Assembly: GCF_000332335.1 (NCBI RefSeq)
Contig: NZ_KB235949.1
Location: forward strand, 540,667 to 604,666
DNA length: 64,000 bases
Direction: 5' to 3'
Source of the DNA: Kamptonema formosum PCC 10802
Lineage (GTDB): Bacteria; Cyanobacteriota; Cyanobacteriia; Cyanobacteriales; Oscillatoriaceae
Made by a program: the position numbers and the translations under genes. Within the stretch, counting starts at the first letter, position 1, and each line of letters begins with the position of its first letter. Under the pieces are notes generated by a model. It was not told the DNA's origin. It saw nothing but the letters and a program-made list of their open reading frames with translations, and did not search any database. Shown here piece after piece: positions 7,990-17,700 of this stretch.

Positions 7990-9684
7990 ATGCACGATAA
8001 ATTAGACATGGCTCCCGACTCACCAGTTCTCCCACTGACCCAAAATCCCTGGTTGCGGACGATCAGGCCCCATGCAGCCTATGCGCTGCACGGCATTGCC
8101 TTTGCAGGGGACGCCCTGCTAGCCACTGACACAGTCCGGGGGCATCTGCTCCAAATTGATTGCGCCAGCGAAAACACGACGATTCTCAATCCTTATCAGG
8201 CTCAAGACTTTGCCGGCGTCACCGGCTTGGCTGTTTGGGAGGGCACTCTTTGGTTCACCCGCGACGAAAACGTTTATTTCTGCAACCTGCCCGATCTCAC
8301 CCCCCAGCATTTTGTCAGCCTCCCCGGCACCGCCAACGGAGTTGCTGTTTGGGAATCGACCGTTTACGTCACCTGTCAGAGAGCCGGCTCCATTCTCATT
8401 TTCAACCGCGATACCGGCAAGCAGATTACCAAGTTCTACGCACCTGGTGTCGGAGTGGAAAACATCACCGTGCGGGGGGAGGAACTGTGGGTTTGCGACG
8501 CCCTCGAGCAAACCGTATACTGCCTGGAGCGGGGCACCGGCAGCCTGCGCTTTAGCGTCCTCACCCCCTTTGAATCCCCCTCGGGCCTAGCTTTTCACAC
8601 CGACCCGGTTTCAGGCCAGGATATCCTCTATGTGGCGTATGCGGGAGAAGAAGCCTACATCCGGGACGATCCCAACTCTTCCGATCCTTACCAGCTGACG
8701 TTTCGCGACCGCACATTCATTCACCCCCTTTACTTTCACTATAATGAAGCCGGTCGCTTCGCCCTCTCCAACGGCTATCTCCTTGAGATGTCTTATGTCG
8801 AAGAGCTCGCTCCCCTCGATCAGGTGCACCTAGAAAACCTGGAATGGCGGATTGCCCTTCCCTCCAACACCCACCGGCAGCGCGTGCTGCGCGTCGAGCC
8901 GGTTGGCATGCCCTTCACTGAAGAAATCCACGATGGAGAGCGCATCGCCGTGTTTAAGTTTGACACGCTCAAACCTCACGAATCCCGCATATTTGGCTGG
9001 AAAGCGCTCCTCGAAGTCTGGAGTGTCAAATACCGCCTCACCCCCCGCGAGGTGGAAGACTTGCCCCCACTGCCGCCTGACTTCCAGCAGCGCTACCTGG
9101 TAGATAATGATAACTTAGCAATGGGCACGGATATTGTCCGCAGGGCAGCCCGGGAAGCCATTGCCAGAGAAACTAACCTGCTGCGCCAGGTGCTGAGCAT
9201 TCGCAATTTCGTCTACGACGAGCTGTCCTACGGCATTAAACCCCAGATTGACACCCCCGATGTGGTGCTGGATCGGGGCGTAGGCTCCTGCGGGGAGTAT
9301 GTGGGAGTCTTGCTCGCCCTGATGCGCCTCAATGGCATTGCCTGCCGCACCATCGGTCGCTACAAGTGCCCGCCCCATGCCGACCGGATGTTTGTCCCCC
9401 TCATGCCCGACTTCAACCACGTCTGGCTGGAATTCTACATCCCCGGATTTGGCTGGGTGCCGATGGAATCCAATCCTGACGACACCCAAGAAAGAGGCCC
9501 GTATCCGATGCGATTTTTTATGGGCTTGGCTTGGTATCATATTGAAATTGGCAAGGGATTGCGCTTTGCCAGCCTGCAAATTGAAAACACCTTGGTTAAG
9601 AAAGAAGAGGTTTCTATTGGCGAACTCGCCATCAATCACGTCAGGTTCAAGATCCTGGGAGAACTGCCCCCCTATCAGGACTGA
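7990..9684 (+). CDS. Beta-propeller / transglutaminase-like fusion protein
   Basis: 564 aa. Residues about 20-235 look like NHL/SMP-30-type propeller blades (VTGLAVWEGTLWFTRDENVY, GVAVWESTVYVTCQRAGSIL, NITVRGEELWVCDALEQTVY). Residues about 370-510 are a transglutaminase-like (papain-fold) domain: an LRQVLSIRNFVYDELSY helix, Cys434 in GVGSCGEYVGVLLALMR, His477 in DFNHVWLEFYIPGFGW, then VPMESNPDD. The third catalytic position, usually Asp, aligns with Glu493. No signal peptide is seen, so the protein is probably cytoplasmic. Its substrate is unknown; such domains can be peptidases or amidases rather than cross-linking enzymes. It stands alone, with no tight neighbours. Confidence 0.85.
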   Translation: MHDKLDMAPDSPVLPLTQNPWLRTIRPHAAYALHGIAFAGDALLATDTVRGHLLQIDCASENTTILNPYQAQDFAGVTGLAVWEGTLWFTRDENVYFCNLPDLTPQHFVSLPGTANGVAVWESTVYVTCQRAGSILIFNRDTGKQITKFYAPGVGVENITVRGEELWVCDALEQTVYCLERGTGSLRFSVLTPFESPSGLAFHTDPVSGQDILYVAYAGEEAYIRDDPNSSDPYQLTFRDRTFIHPLYFHYNEAGRFALSNGYLLEMSYVEELAPLDQVHLENLEWRIALPSNTHRQRVLRVEPVGMPFTEEIHDGERIAVFKFDTLKPHESRIFGWKALLEVWSVKYRLTPREVEDLPPLPPDFQQRYLVDNDNLAMGTDIVRRAAREAIARETNLLRQVLSIRNFVYDELSYGIKPQIDTPDVVLDRGVGSCGEYVGVLLALMRLNGIACRTIGRYKCPPHADRMFVPLMPDFNHVWLEFYIPGFGWVPMESNPDDTQERGPYPMRFFMGLAWYHIEIGKGLRFASLQIENTLVKKEEVSIGELAINHVRFKILGELPPYQD

Positions 9685-9994
9685 CGCCGCCAGTGGCCCG
9701 CCGGCAAGTCAAGGCGTTTTTAAGTGCCGGTGAATCGGACTTCCCCCAGATGGGGAGTGGGGGCGCGACAGGTCGCTTCTGTGCCCAACCCCTTGCCAAG
9801 TGCCCGCGCCGGCCAGAACGCCTGCGCCGCACCCGGCACCTGGAGCCTGCCACGGCAAAGGGCAGGAAGCCCCCACCCCAGAGCGTCCGGCAGATGTTTT
9901 TGCCGGTCCAAAAAATCTCTGCGCTCACCCCTACCTGCGGGGCAGTTTTTGTGCTAAAATTAATCCCTAAATTTAACCTCTGAAATCGTCAGTT

Positions 9995-10141
9995 GTGGAA
10001 AATCCGGTCCTGATTGTTCTATCTATTATGGCTATAGGGATGCTGGTGGCTGTCACCGGCGGCGTCGCATATCTCACCGCCGCCGAGTGGCGCGACCGCA
10101 GACGCAGGGAGCGGGAGAAGCGCTCTGGCTCCAAGGGCTGA
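9995..10141 (+). CDS. 48-aa single-span membrane protein, possibly NdhP-like
   Basis: A GTG-started frame encodes MENPVLIVLSIMAIGMLVAV, one hydrophobic helix (about 5-32), then AYLTAAEWRDRRRREREKRS, a strongly basic tail. An in-frame ATG lies 11 codons later but would cut the helix. A short N-tail, one span and a Y-L-T-x-x-E-W-R-D-R-R tail recall the small single-helix subunits of cyanobacterial thylakoid complexes such as NdhP of NDH-1. That identification is from memory of the family's look and is uncertain. No obvious Shine-Dalgarno site is present. Confidence 0.5.
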   Translation: MENPVLIVLSIMAIGMLVAVTGGVAYLTAAEWRDRRRREREKRSGSKG

Positions 10142-10180
10142 TCGATACAGTCACTGTCAAGCCCGACTGCGGGCCAGAAA

Positions 10181-10440
10181 TCGGTTCAGAAACCGGGGTT
10201 CTTCAAGAAACCCGGTTTCTTGTACTTTCTAAAAAAAACGGGTTCCTGGCACTTCATCTAACTGAAAACCGCCACAATACCAAGTTGGGATAGTTCTAGC
10301 ACTAGCCACCTAGGGCGCGAACGTAGGACAGGCGTCTCGCCTGTCCCAGAGATATCAAGGCTAGGGGGAAGCCGTACCTACGCCCATACTTCGTATCGAG
10401 CGTGTCCTAAACTGACTGTCTATTGCTATAGTATTTTCTC
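10181..10440. repeat. Cluster of interspersed repeats
   Basis: An imperfect GAAACCGGGG/CCCGGTTTC palindrome (10193-10223) is followed at 10250-10275 by CTTCATCTAACTGAAAACC, the reverse complement of the left arm of the element at 30228-30324. At 10323-10348 is a copy of the GGACAGGCG-CGCCTGTCC palindrome family. Confidence 0.7.
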
Positions 10441-10551
10441 CTTGTGATGAAAAGGATAAAGGGCGGAATTTTTCAATCCCAAATCCGGACATCCTTGCCT
10501 CCCAAATTGGTAGAATATACCCTATAATCTGCGCTCCTCTCCCTGCGGTTA

Positions 10552-12966
10552 CTAGGAAAGTGTGTCGCTCTCAGAAGGCGGTAAAACAAAGTTCGAGCTG
10601 GAGAAGCTACTGGCTTGAACGCCCACCACCACCGCTAACAGCTGATTGATGAACACCGGCTCGGGGGTGCCGGTGCCGCCAGTCCCAGTATCGCCGGCGG
10701 TCGTGTCCTCAATCTGAATCCGGACGTAAATTTCTGAAGTGTTAGCCTCAGAACCGTTAAAGAACACCAAACTGTCAAAATTGAGCTCTTCGCTGAGCAC
10801 CAGAAAATCAGTTCCCGCAATGAAATCATTGATGCGGGCTGTGCCACCAAGCTGCAAGCCAAACGTGTCGCTCCCCTCGCCGCCAATGAGGGTGTCCGAG
10901 CCCAAATTGCCCAGCAAGCTGTCGTCACCGGCACCCCCGAACACACTGTCGTTCCCTTGGCCACCCGCCATCAGGTCGTTCCCCGCGCCACCGATCAGGG
11001 TGTCAGCGCCGGCGTTGCCGTAGAGGGTGTCATCTCCTGAGACGCCACCGGCCTTATCACTGCTGAGATTGGCGAGTAGGGTATCGTCACTGAAGTCGCC
11101 ATAAACCAGGTCGCTGCCATCGCCTCCATAGATAAGGTCAGCGTTGGAACCGCCGGCGACGGTATCATCGCCCCGATCGGCGTAGAGAGTGTCATCTCCG
11201 AACTCCCCGAACAGCAAGTCGCTATCTTGGCCCCCGAAGCCCAAGTCGCTGCCGGCACCGCCAAGCAGGGTATCTTCACCCAGATTGCCGTTGAACTGAT
11301 CGCTGCCAGCGCCGGCATCAATGGAGTCCCGATCTTTGCCGCCGAAAGTGAGGTCGTCGCCGGCACCCGCCAGCAGGGTGTCATTGCCCTGATTGCCAAA
11401 CAGGGTGTCATTCCCCTGATCCCCATCCACAAAATCGCTACTCGCGCCGGCAAACAGCAGGTCACTGTCCAAACCGCCATAGAGGCTGTCCCTGCCGTCA
11501 AAAGCGATAAGCGTATCATTTCCTCGCTCGCCCTGCAAAATATTATTGCCCGAACCGGCATCGAGAGAGTCGTCGCCCGCACCGCCGATCAGAGTGTCGT
11601 TCCCGTCAAGAGCGATCAGAGTGTCCTTCCCGTCATTGCCCTCCACATAATTGTTACCCGCAGCGGCGATCAGCGAGTCATCCTCCCCATTGCCAAACAG
11701 GCTGTCATTCCCGTCACCGGCAACGATCGTATCTTTCCCCTCATTGCCCTCCACAAAATTGTTGCCCCCGCCCGCCCGAATCGAGTCATCGCCCGCACCG
11801 GCAAACACAGTGTCGCTGGCATCACCGGCAGTGATGGTATCCTTTCCCTCATTGCCCTCCACATAATTTACTCCCCCTCCCGCCGCGATCGAGTCGTCCC
11901 CCGAACCGGCATAAATGGTATCATTGCCAGTCTGGCTCAAGAGGGTGTCACTGCCAGCACCGCCCTCCAGCGAGTTGTTCCCCGCGCCGGCGTCCAGGTA
12001 GTCGCTGCCGTCCCCCCCCAGCAGGGTGTCATCGCCGGACAGCGCCAGCAGCGTATCGTCGCCCCCAGCACCGTCCAAAAAGTTTTTCCCCTCACCGGCA
12101 CTGAGGAAATCGGTTTCTGAACCCCCCGAAAGGCTGTCGTTGCCCGCACCGGCAATCAGCGTGTCCAGCCCCTCGTTCCCCTCAATGACATTATTCCCCT
12201 CGCCGCCGTCGAGGGAGTCGCTCCCCAAACCGCCCTGCAGGGTGTCGCTGCCCAAACCGCCAAAAATTGTATCATCTCCCCGCTCGCCGGTCAGCTGGTC
12301 ATTGCCTTTGCCGCCCGAGAGGTAGTCGCTGCCCGAGTTCCCGAGAATGGTATCGTTGCCCTGATTGCCGATCAGGGTATCGTTCCCTTCCACCCCGTCG
12401 ATCGCGTCATTCCCAGCGTTTCCCACGATGGAGTCGTTGCCCGTATTCCCCAGCAGGGTGTCGTCAGCATCCCCGCCGACGATCGTATTGTCCGCTGCCG
12501 CACCTTCGAGGCTGTTGGGCTCATCCGTGCTGCCCACAATCGGGACACTGCTAGAGCCCCGACTGGCGACAAGTACAGTCCAGTAATAGTTTTCATTAAA
12601 CCGGCCCGTATCATTTTCCAGGTAATACAAGCCAACGCCAATATTAGTAACGTCAGACTTGAGCAGGTTGCTGCCTTCGCCGGTGCTGAACCATGACGCT
12701 ACCACTTCCTCTGGCGTCGCCTCGCCGGCTGCGATATTCTGCGCATAGGTGATAAAATTATAGCCGGCATTTGCGATCCGGGTAGCCGCAGTCGAGCCAT
12801 TGGAGCCTTCCTGACCGAAAAAGTCATTGAGCGCCATATCCGTGCTGTGGGCGTCCGCTGCAGTGTTCAGCTGAGTGTCTAGGGTCAGCGCCGGCAAACC
12901 AACCAGACTGCGCCGTTCGTTAACAAGATTGACGACTTGATTCGCTATCTCAAGAGCAGTAGCCAT
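10552..12966 (-). CDS. CAP (SCP/PR1) domain plus RTX-repeat calcium-binding protein
   Basis: 804 aa. Residues about 8-140 form a CAP/SCP domain: VVNLVNERRSLVGLPALTLD, His40 in AADAHSTDMAL, NIAAGEATPEEVVASWFSTG, and the C-terminal YYWTVLVAS strand. Residues about 160-710 are more than 40 RTX-like nonapeptide units (GNDTLIGxxGxDxL pattern; Ca2+-binding beta-roll), followed by a C-terminal jelly-roll-like tail. There is no N-terminal signal peptide, as expected for RTX proteins exported by a type I system from a C-terminal signal. No ABC/HlyD exporter genes are nearby. CAP domains act as lipid-binding, protease-like or adhesive modules; the role here is unknown. The repeated DNA makes the reverse frames open, which should not be read as genes. 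Confidence 0.92.
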   Translation of the reverse strand: MATALEIANQVVNLVNERRSLVGLPALTLDTQLNTAADAHSTDMALNDFFGQEGSNGSTAATRIANAGYNFITYAQNIAAGEATPEEVVASWFSTGEGSNLLKSDVTNIGVGLYYLENDTGRFNENYYWTVLVASRGSSSVPIVGSTDEPNSLEGAAADNTIVGGDADDTLLGNTGNDSIVGNAGNDAIDGVEGNDTLIGNQGNDTILGNSGSDYLSGGKGNDQLTGERGDDTIFGGLGSDTLQGGLGSDSLDGGEGNNVIEGNEGLDTLIAGAGNDSLSGGSETDFLSAGEGKNFLDGAGGDDTLLALSGDDTLLGGDGSDYLDAGAGNNSLEGGAGSDTLLSQTGNDTIYAGSGDDSIAAGGGVNYVEGNEGKDTITAGDASDTVFAGAGDDSIRAGGGNNFVEGNEGKDTIVAGDGNDSLFGNGEDDSLIAAAGNNYVEGNDGKDTLIALDGNDTLIGGAGDDSLDAGSGNNILQGERGNDTLIAFDGRDSLYGGLDSDLLFAGASSDFVDGDQGNDTLFGNQGNDTLLAGAGDDLTFGGKDRDSIDAGAGSDQFNGNLGEDTLLGGAGSDLGFGGQDSDLLFGEFGDDTLYADRGDDTVAGGSNADLIYGGDGSDLVYGDFSDDTLLANLSSDKAGGVSGDDTLYGNAGADTLIGGAGNDLMAGGQGNDSVFGGAGDDSLLGNLGSDTLIGGEGSDTFGLQLGGTARINDFIAGTDFLVLSEELNFDSLVFFNGSEANTSEIYVRIQIEDTTAGDTGTGGTGTPEPVFINQLLAVVVGVQASSFSSSNFVLPPSESDTLS

Positions 12967-13313
12967 CCGTAATTCCTTCTTCCCATTGCTTCTATGTTAC
13001 TTGTCGGTTTAGGGAGATGTGGGGATTCCAGAATTGGACCCCGGCGGTGGGGCGCGCCGGCATGGGGCGTGGGGCACCGGCTTTGGAGAGCCGTTATTTG
13101 GAATTTTTCCGGCTAAGGGCGGACAGTTGATTTGGTTGTTTTAATGAACCGCCAAGACGCGCCTGTGCGCCAAGGAAGAGGGAAAAAGAGATTTCCCAAA
13201 TCTTTTATTATGGCTGGGAGAAGAAAAGTGTGTCGGCAGAGGGGGGGTGAGAGTTGGGTCAGTTCATCGCCGGTGGGGGGATTGCCGGTGGGGCGACCGG
13301 CAATTCTTTTAGC
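12967..13313. other. Intergenic region with a heptamer-type repeat
   Basis: No gene recognised. A GGCATGGGGCGTGGGGCAC stretch (about 13060-13078) is a short run of the GGGGCAT heptamer repeat that also occurs at 14190 and inside the hybrid kinase. Confidence 0.5.
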
Positions 13314-13817
13314 CTATTCAATCGCTCTCAATATTGTTGAGAGTGGGATAAAAAGTGAGAGCCGATCATTTTCTAAAGGAATGAAACCGTATTTCATATA
13401 GAACTGTTTTGCTGGTTCATTCAAAGCATCGACTGTCACAGCAACTATGCCCACTTCAGATGAAAGGCGAACAGCCTTGCGAAAGCATTGCATCAGCAGT
13501 TCTTTTCCCAGCCCTTTCCCCTGCATTGACTGATCGACAGCAAGTTTTCCCATACGCAGAGCGGGAATGGGGTAGCGGGGCAATCCTCTCCTGTACTTTT
13601 CGGGGAGAGACTCACGTTTTATTTCACCCATACTGGTGGAATAATAACCTGCTACTCGCCCGTCTCCATCTTGGGGGATAGCCACAAAGGTTGTGGCTAT
13701 CCCTCTTCTGTGATTTTGGCGAGCGTATTTTTGCAAGTAGTCATTTAATTCCGGAACGCCGCAGTCGAAATCTTCTTTCCTGACGCTCTCATCTATCGGG
13801 CCAAAAATCCAATCCAT
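13314..13817 (-). CDS. GNAT acetyltransferase, TacT-like toxin of a type II toxin-antitoxin pair
   Basis: 167 aa, the usual size for TacT/AtaT-type toxins, which acetylate the aminoacyl group of charged tRNAs and block translation. The acetyl-CoA loop is seen in LAVDQSMQGKGLGKELLMQC (Q-x-x-G-x-G). The C-terminal FYMKYGFIPL is the conserved GNAT strand with a Tyr, and the N-terminal half (NDYLQKYARQNHRRGIATTF) resembles this toxin subfamily. The start lies 6 bp after the stop of the upstream DUF1778 gene, the normal antitoxin-toxin order. Function is inferred from family and context; it could also be a general acetyltransferase. Confidence 0.85.
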   Translation of the reverse strand: MDWIFGPIDESVRKEDFDCGVPELNDYLQKYARQNHRRGIATTFVAIPQDGDGRVAGYYSTSMGEIKRESLPEKYRRGLPRYPIPALRMGKLAVDQSMQGKGLGKELLMQCFRKAVRLSSEVGIVAVTVDALNEPAKQFYMKYGFIPLENDRLSLFIPLSTILRAIE

Positions 13818-13823
13818 TACTGC

Positions 13824-14114
13824 TTACCACTTTCCGTATTTTTCCTGATTTTCTTTGATGGCTGCTTTCAAGGCTTCATTGGGTTCCGGGGGGTTTTCGA
13901 GTGCGGAGACAAATATGTCCCAGTCCCGCTCAGACAGAACAATTGACTCTGGCTCGGGGATTTCTTCTGTAGCTGCATTCACGGCGATGTCGAGCAGATA
14001 CTCGCTCAGAGTCATGCACCTCCTGGCGGCAGCTTCTTCCAAAGTCTTCTTCTGGTCTTCGCTGAGTTGCAGCTCGATTGTGGTGGTTTGTTGGGAATGG
14101 GCCGGTGCTGTCAT
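13824..14114 (-). CDS. DUF1778 (TacA-like) antitoxin
   Basis: 96 aa. The N-terminus TTTIELQLSEDQKKTLEEAA is a ribbon-helix-helix DNA-binding domain; RRCMTLSEYLLDIAVNAATE completes it. The C-terminus (LSERDWDIFVSALENPPEPN, then NEALKAAIKENQEKYGKW) is the segment that in this family wraps the partner acetyltransferase. It is first in a two-gene unit with the GNAT toxin and would be expected to repress its own promoter. Confidence 0.88.
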   Translation of the reverse strand: MTAPAHSQQTTTIELQLSEDQKKTLEEAAARRCMTLSEYLLDIAVNAATEEIPEPESIVLSERDWDIFVSALENPPEPNEALKAAIKENQEKYGKW

Positions 14115-14773
14115 AAACTTTTCACCTTTACGCTATTTCTAGTATACACTATTTTCTGGAATCACGTTACATGCCGGCAACACTTGACTGGCATGGGGAA
14201 TGGGACATAGGGCATTGGGTGCAGGCCAGGATAATCACCTATTAGGGGTTTCCCCTGGCAGAGCCGGCTTACATTTTCATCAAGGATATACTTGAGAGTC
14301 CTTGGCTTTTTTCAGCGCCTCTCGCTCAGCTTTTAGAGGTAGGGTGCGTTCCCTAAAAGGGAAGGCACCCTACGAGTTATAGCAGCCGCCATTTAGGGCG
14401 CGGACTTCCCCAACAGCCGCTCTACATAATTTGTGAAAATCCCTCTATTTTCTTCCCTTGGCGCTCCTTCACGGCGGCGGTAAAAAAAACAGATACTTCA
14501 GGCTCCCCCCCTTTTTTAAGGAGCTGGGGAAGAGCGCAACTGTTTCATCCCCAAAGAAAATGGGTCACAAGACAAAAGCCCTGACTCAGCAACCAGCGGA
14601 ACTCCCCAACAGCCGCCCCTCACCTGCCGCCCTCCCCTGGCGCACCTTCCCACGCCGGCGCGCCCCACACCCAACCGCCTTTCATCCCGACAGCCCCCGC
14701 GATCCCCCGTACAGCATCGCTACACTGATAAATAACCCCTTTACCGGCTCCCAAAACCTGGCCTGCAGCCTGC
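14115..14773. other. Intergenic region upstream of smc
   Basis: No gene recognised. It holds a GGGGAAT/GGGACAT heptamer-like stretch (14190-14222) and a hairpin with arms GTAGGGTGC / GCACCCTAC around 14338-14372, followed by TATAGCAGCCGCCATTTAGGG, resembling one end of the TATAGCAG element family. The open frame at 14458-15006 overlaps smc and looks non-coding. Confidence 0.5.
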
Positions 14774-17700
14774 ATGGTTCACATCAAGCGCCTGGAACTC
14801 ACCAACTTCAAATCCTTCGGCGGGACGACAGCGATTCCGCTGCTGCCGGTATTTACCGTAGTTTCTGGGCCAAACGGGTCAGGCAAATCAAACATCCTCG
14901 ACGCCCTGCTCTTCGCCCTGGGACTGTCCTCCTCCAAGGGAATGCGGGCAGAACGCTTGCCCGATTTAGTCAACCACAGCCAGCTCAACGGGCGCGGCAC
15001 CGTTGAAGCCAGCGTCACCGTCACATTGGACATATCCGACGCCCCAGATTTCCTCGCCGCAAAAACAGATTACCAGCCAACTGCCAGCGATGATGCCGGT
15101 GACGGAGCCGGCCCTCCCGACGGGCAAAACGGCTCAGCAGAATCCCCAAATCCCCAAATCCTGGCCTCCCACCTCCTAGAATGGAGCGTGATGCGCAAAC
15201 TGCGGGTGACAAAACAGGGCACCTACACCTCCACCTATTACATCAATGGCAGCCCCTCCACCCTCACCGAACTGCACGACCAGCTCAACCTGCTGCGCAT
15301 CTACCCAGAAGGCTACAACGTCGTCCTGCAAGGCGACGTCACCGGCATCATCACCATGAACCCCCGCGAGCGCCGCGAGATTATCGACGAACTTGCCGGT
15401 GTCGCCCAGTTCGACCGCAAAATTTCTCTAGCCAAAGAAAAATTAGACGAAGTAAAAGAGCGCGAAGAGCGGAGCCGCATCATCGAACGAGAGCTAGTGT
15501 CCCAGCGCGACCGGCTGGCGGCTGACCGCGCCAAAGCCGAAAAATACCAAAAACTCCGCGCCGAAATCCAACAAAAAGAACTCTGGGAAGCAGTCCTCCT
15601 GTTCCAAAAGCTCCAGCAGCAAGAGTGGCAGCTGCGCGAACAGATCGAAGCAGGCGACCGCGAAAGCGCCTTCCTGACCGCACAGCACGCCACACTCACC
15701 GCCCAAATCCAAGAATCCACCGCCGAACTTGACCGGCTCAACGCCCTCGTCAAATCCCTCGGCGAAGAAGAACTCCTCGCCGTTCAATCCGCCCTCGCCA
15801 CCCAAGAAGCCGAATACCGGCAGCTGCAAAACCGCCAGCGCGACCTGCTTTCCGCTCGCCGCGAAACCGAACAGCGCATAGCACAAACCGAAAAAGAAGT
15901 CAACACCCACCAGCAAAATCTTGCAGAAACTGCAGGGCAAATCGAGGGGCAAGTCCAGCAGCTAGCCGCACTAGGCGCAGCCCGCGATGAAGCCCAGAGC
16001 GCCCTGGACTCGTGCCGGCAGCTTGCCGTTGCCCTGGCGGCGAGCGCCGAAACCTGGGCTGGCCAGCAAACTGACCTGCACCGGCAAATCGAAACCCTCC
16101 AGAAAACCCTCAACCCCCTGCGCACCAGCTCCGCCACCCTGCAAGAACGCGCCGGCCAGCTGGAAAAACAAATTGGAGAGCAAACATCTACTTTGCATGA
16201 ATTGCGGCGCAATATAGCAGAAAAGCAGGCAGCTCACGAAGATATTTTGGCGCAGCGTGCCGGACTGTCCGGGCAAGTAGAAGCCCTGGCGCGAACCGTC
16301 GCCGCCGCCGAAGAAGAGCTGCAAACCCAGCAAGAAACCCAAAAGCGCCTGCTCGCCGAACAGCGGGAAAAGCAGCGCCAGCTCGACAAACTGGAAGCCC
16401 AAGCCCAAGCGATGCTAGAAGCGAGCGGCACCGGTGCCACCCAGATGATTTTGCAGACCGGCATCCCGGGCGTGTGCGGGCTCGTCGCCCACTTGGGCCG
16501 AGTGGAGCCGCGATACCAGCTGGCCCTGGAAATCGCCGCCGGCGGGCGTCTGGCCAATCTTGTCGTCGAAGATGACAGCGTGGCGGCTGCAGGCATAGAA
16601 CTGCTCAAGCAAAAGCGAGCCGGTCGGGCCACATTCTTGCCCCTCAACAAAATCAAGCCCGGGCGATTCCCCCTCACCCCCCTTTCCGTCGAGGGGTTCA
16701 TCGACTACGCCGTCCGGCTAATTGACTGCGACCCCCGCTACCGCGACATCTTCGCCTACATCTTCGGCAACACCGCCGTTTTCGACACCCTGCACAGCGC
16801 CCGCCGGCAAATGGGCCAATACCGCATCGTCACCCTGGACGGCGACTTGCTCGAAACAACCGGAGCGATGACCGGCGGCAGTACCAGCAGCGGCGGCTCC
16901 CGCTTGCACTTCGGCACCGGCACCGCCGGCGAATCCGCCGAAACAGTTGCCTTGCGAGAGCGCTTGCAAGAAATTGAGCGCGTTCTCGACCGCTGCGCCG
17001 AAATTATCAGCCAGGTGAGTGCCCTGCTCAAAACCCGAACCGCCGAACTGCAGGAAGCCAAGCAGCTGCAGCGGGAGAGCCAGCTGAAAGCCGACGGGCT
17101 GCAAACCGAACTCAAAAACATGACGGCGCAGCAGGAGCAGCTGAGCTCGCAACTGCTGAAAAACAACCAAGAACTCTCCGACGCCCGAGGACGCCTGCAA
17201 GTGCTGGACGTGGAGCTGCCGGCGGCAGAAGCCCAGCTGGAGCAGTACCGGCAGGCAATGGCGGAATTGGAGCAATCCCAAACCCACAGTGAGTGGCAGC
17301 TGCTGCAAGTCGAGCTGCGGTCGCGAGAGGCGAAGTTCACCGAGTGCGAGCGGGCTCTGCGCTCAGCTGAGCAGCGCCTGCAAGACCTGCAAAATCAGCG
17401 CCAGCGCCTGGAAGAAAAAATTCAGGAATCCCACCGGCGTCTGGAGGAATACCGCCAGCAGCTGGATGCCGCGAACAGCCAGCACTCCACCGGCAGTGGA
17501 CAGCTGTCCGCCCTGGAGGAGCGGATTGGCCAAATCAAGGCGGAACTGGCTCAGCTGGAAAGCCGGTTGGGAGCGGAGAAACAGGTGCGAGATGCAGCGG
17601 AACAGCTGCTGCGAGAGCGGCATTTGGCCTTCCAGCAGTTGCAGTGGCAGCTGCAAAAGCTCCAGGAAACCCAGCAGGGGCGTCGGGAGGGGCTTTTAGC

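Noticed and set aside
11227..12120. 297-codon open frame opposite the RTX gene
   Set aside because: It is the shadow of the GC-rich, Asp/Gly-rich repeats; composition is artificial and no start context exists.
14458..15006. 182-codon frame overlapping the start of smc
   Set aside because: Pro/Arg-rich, overlaps smc in another frame, no recognisable domain.
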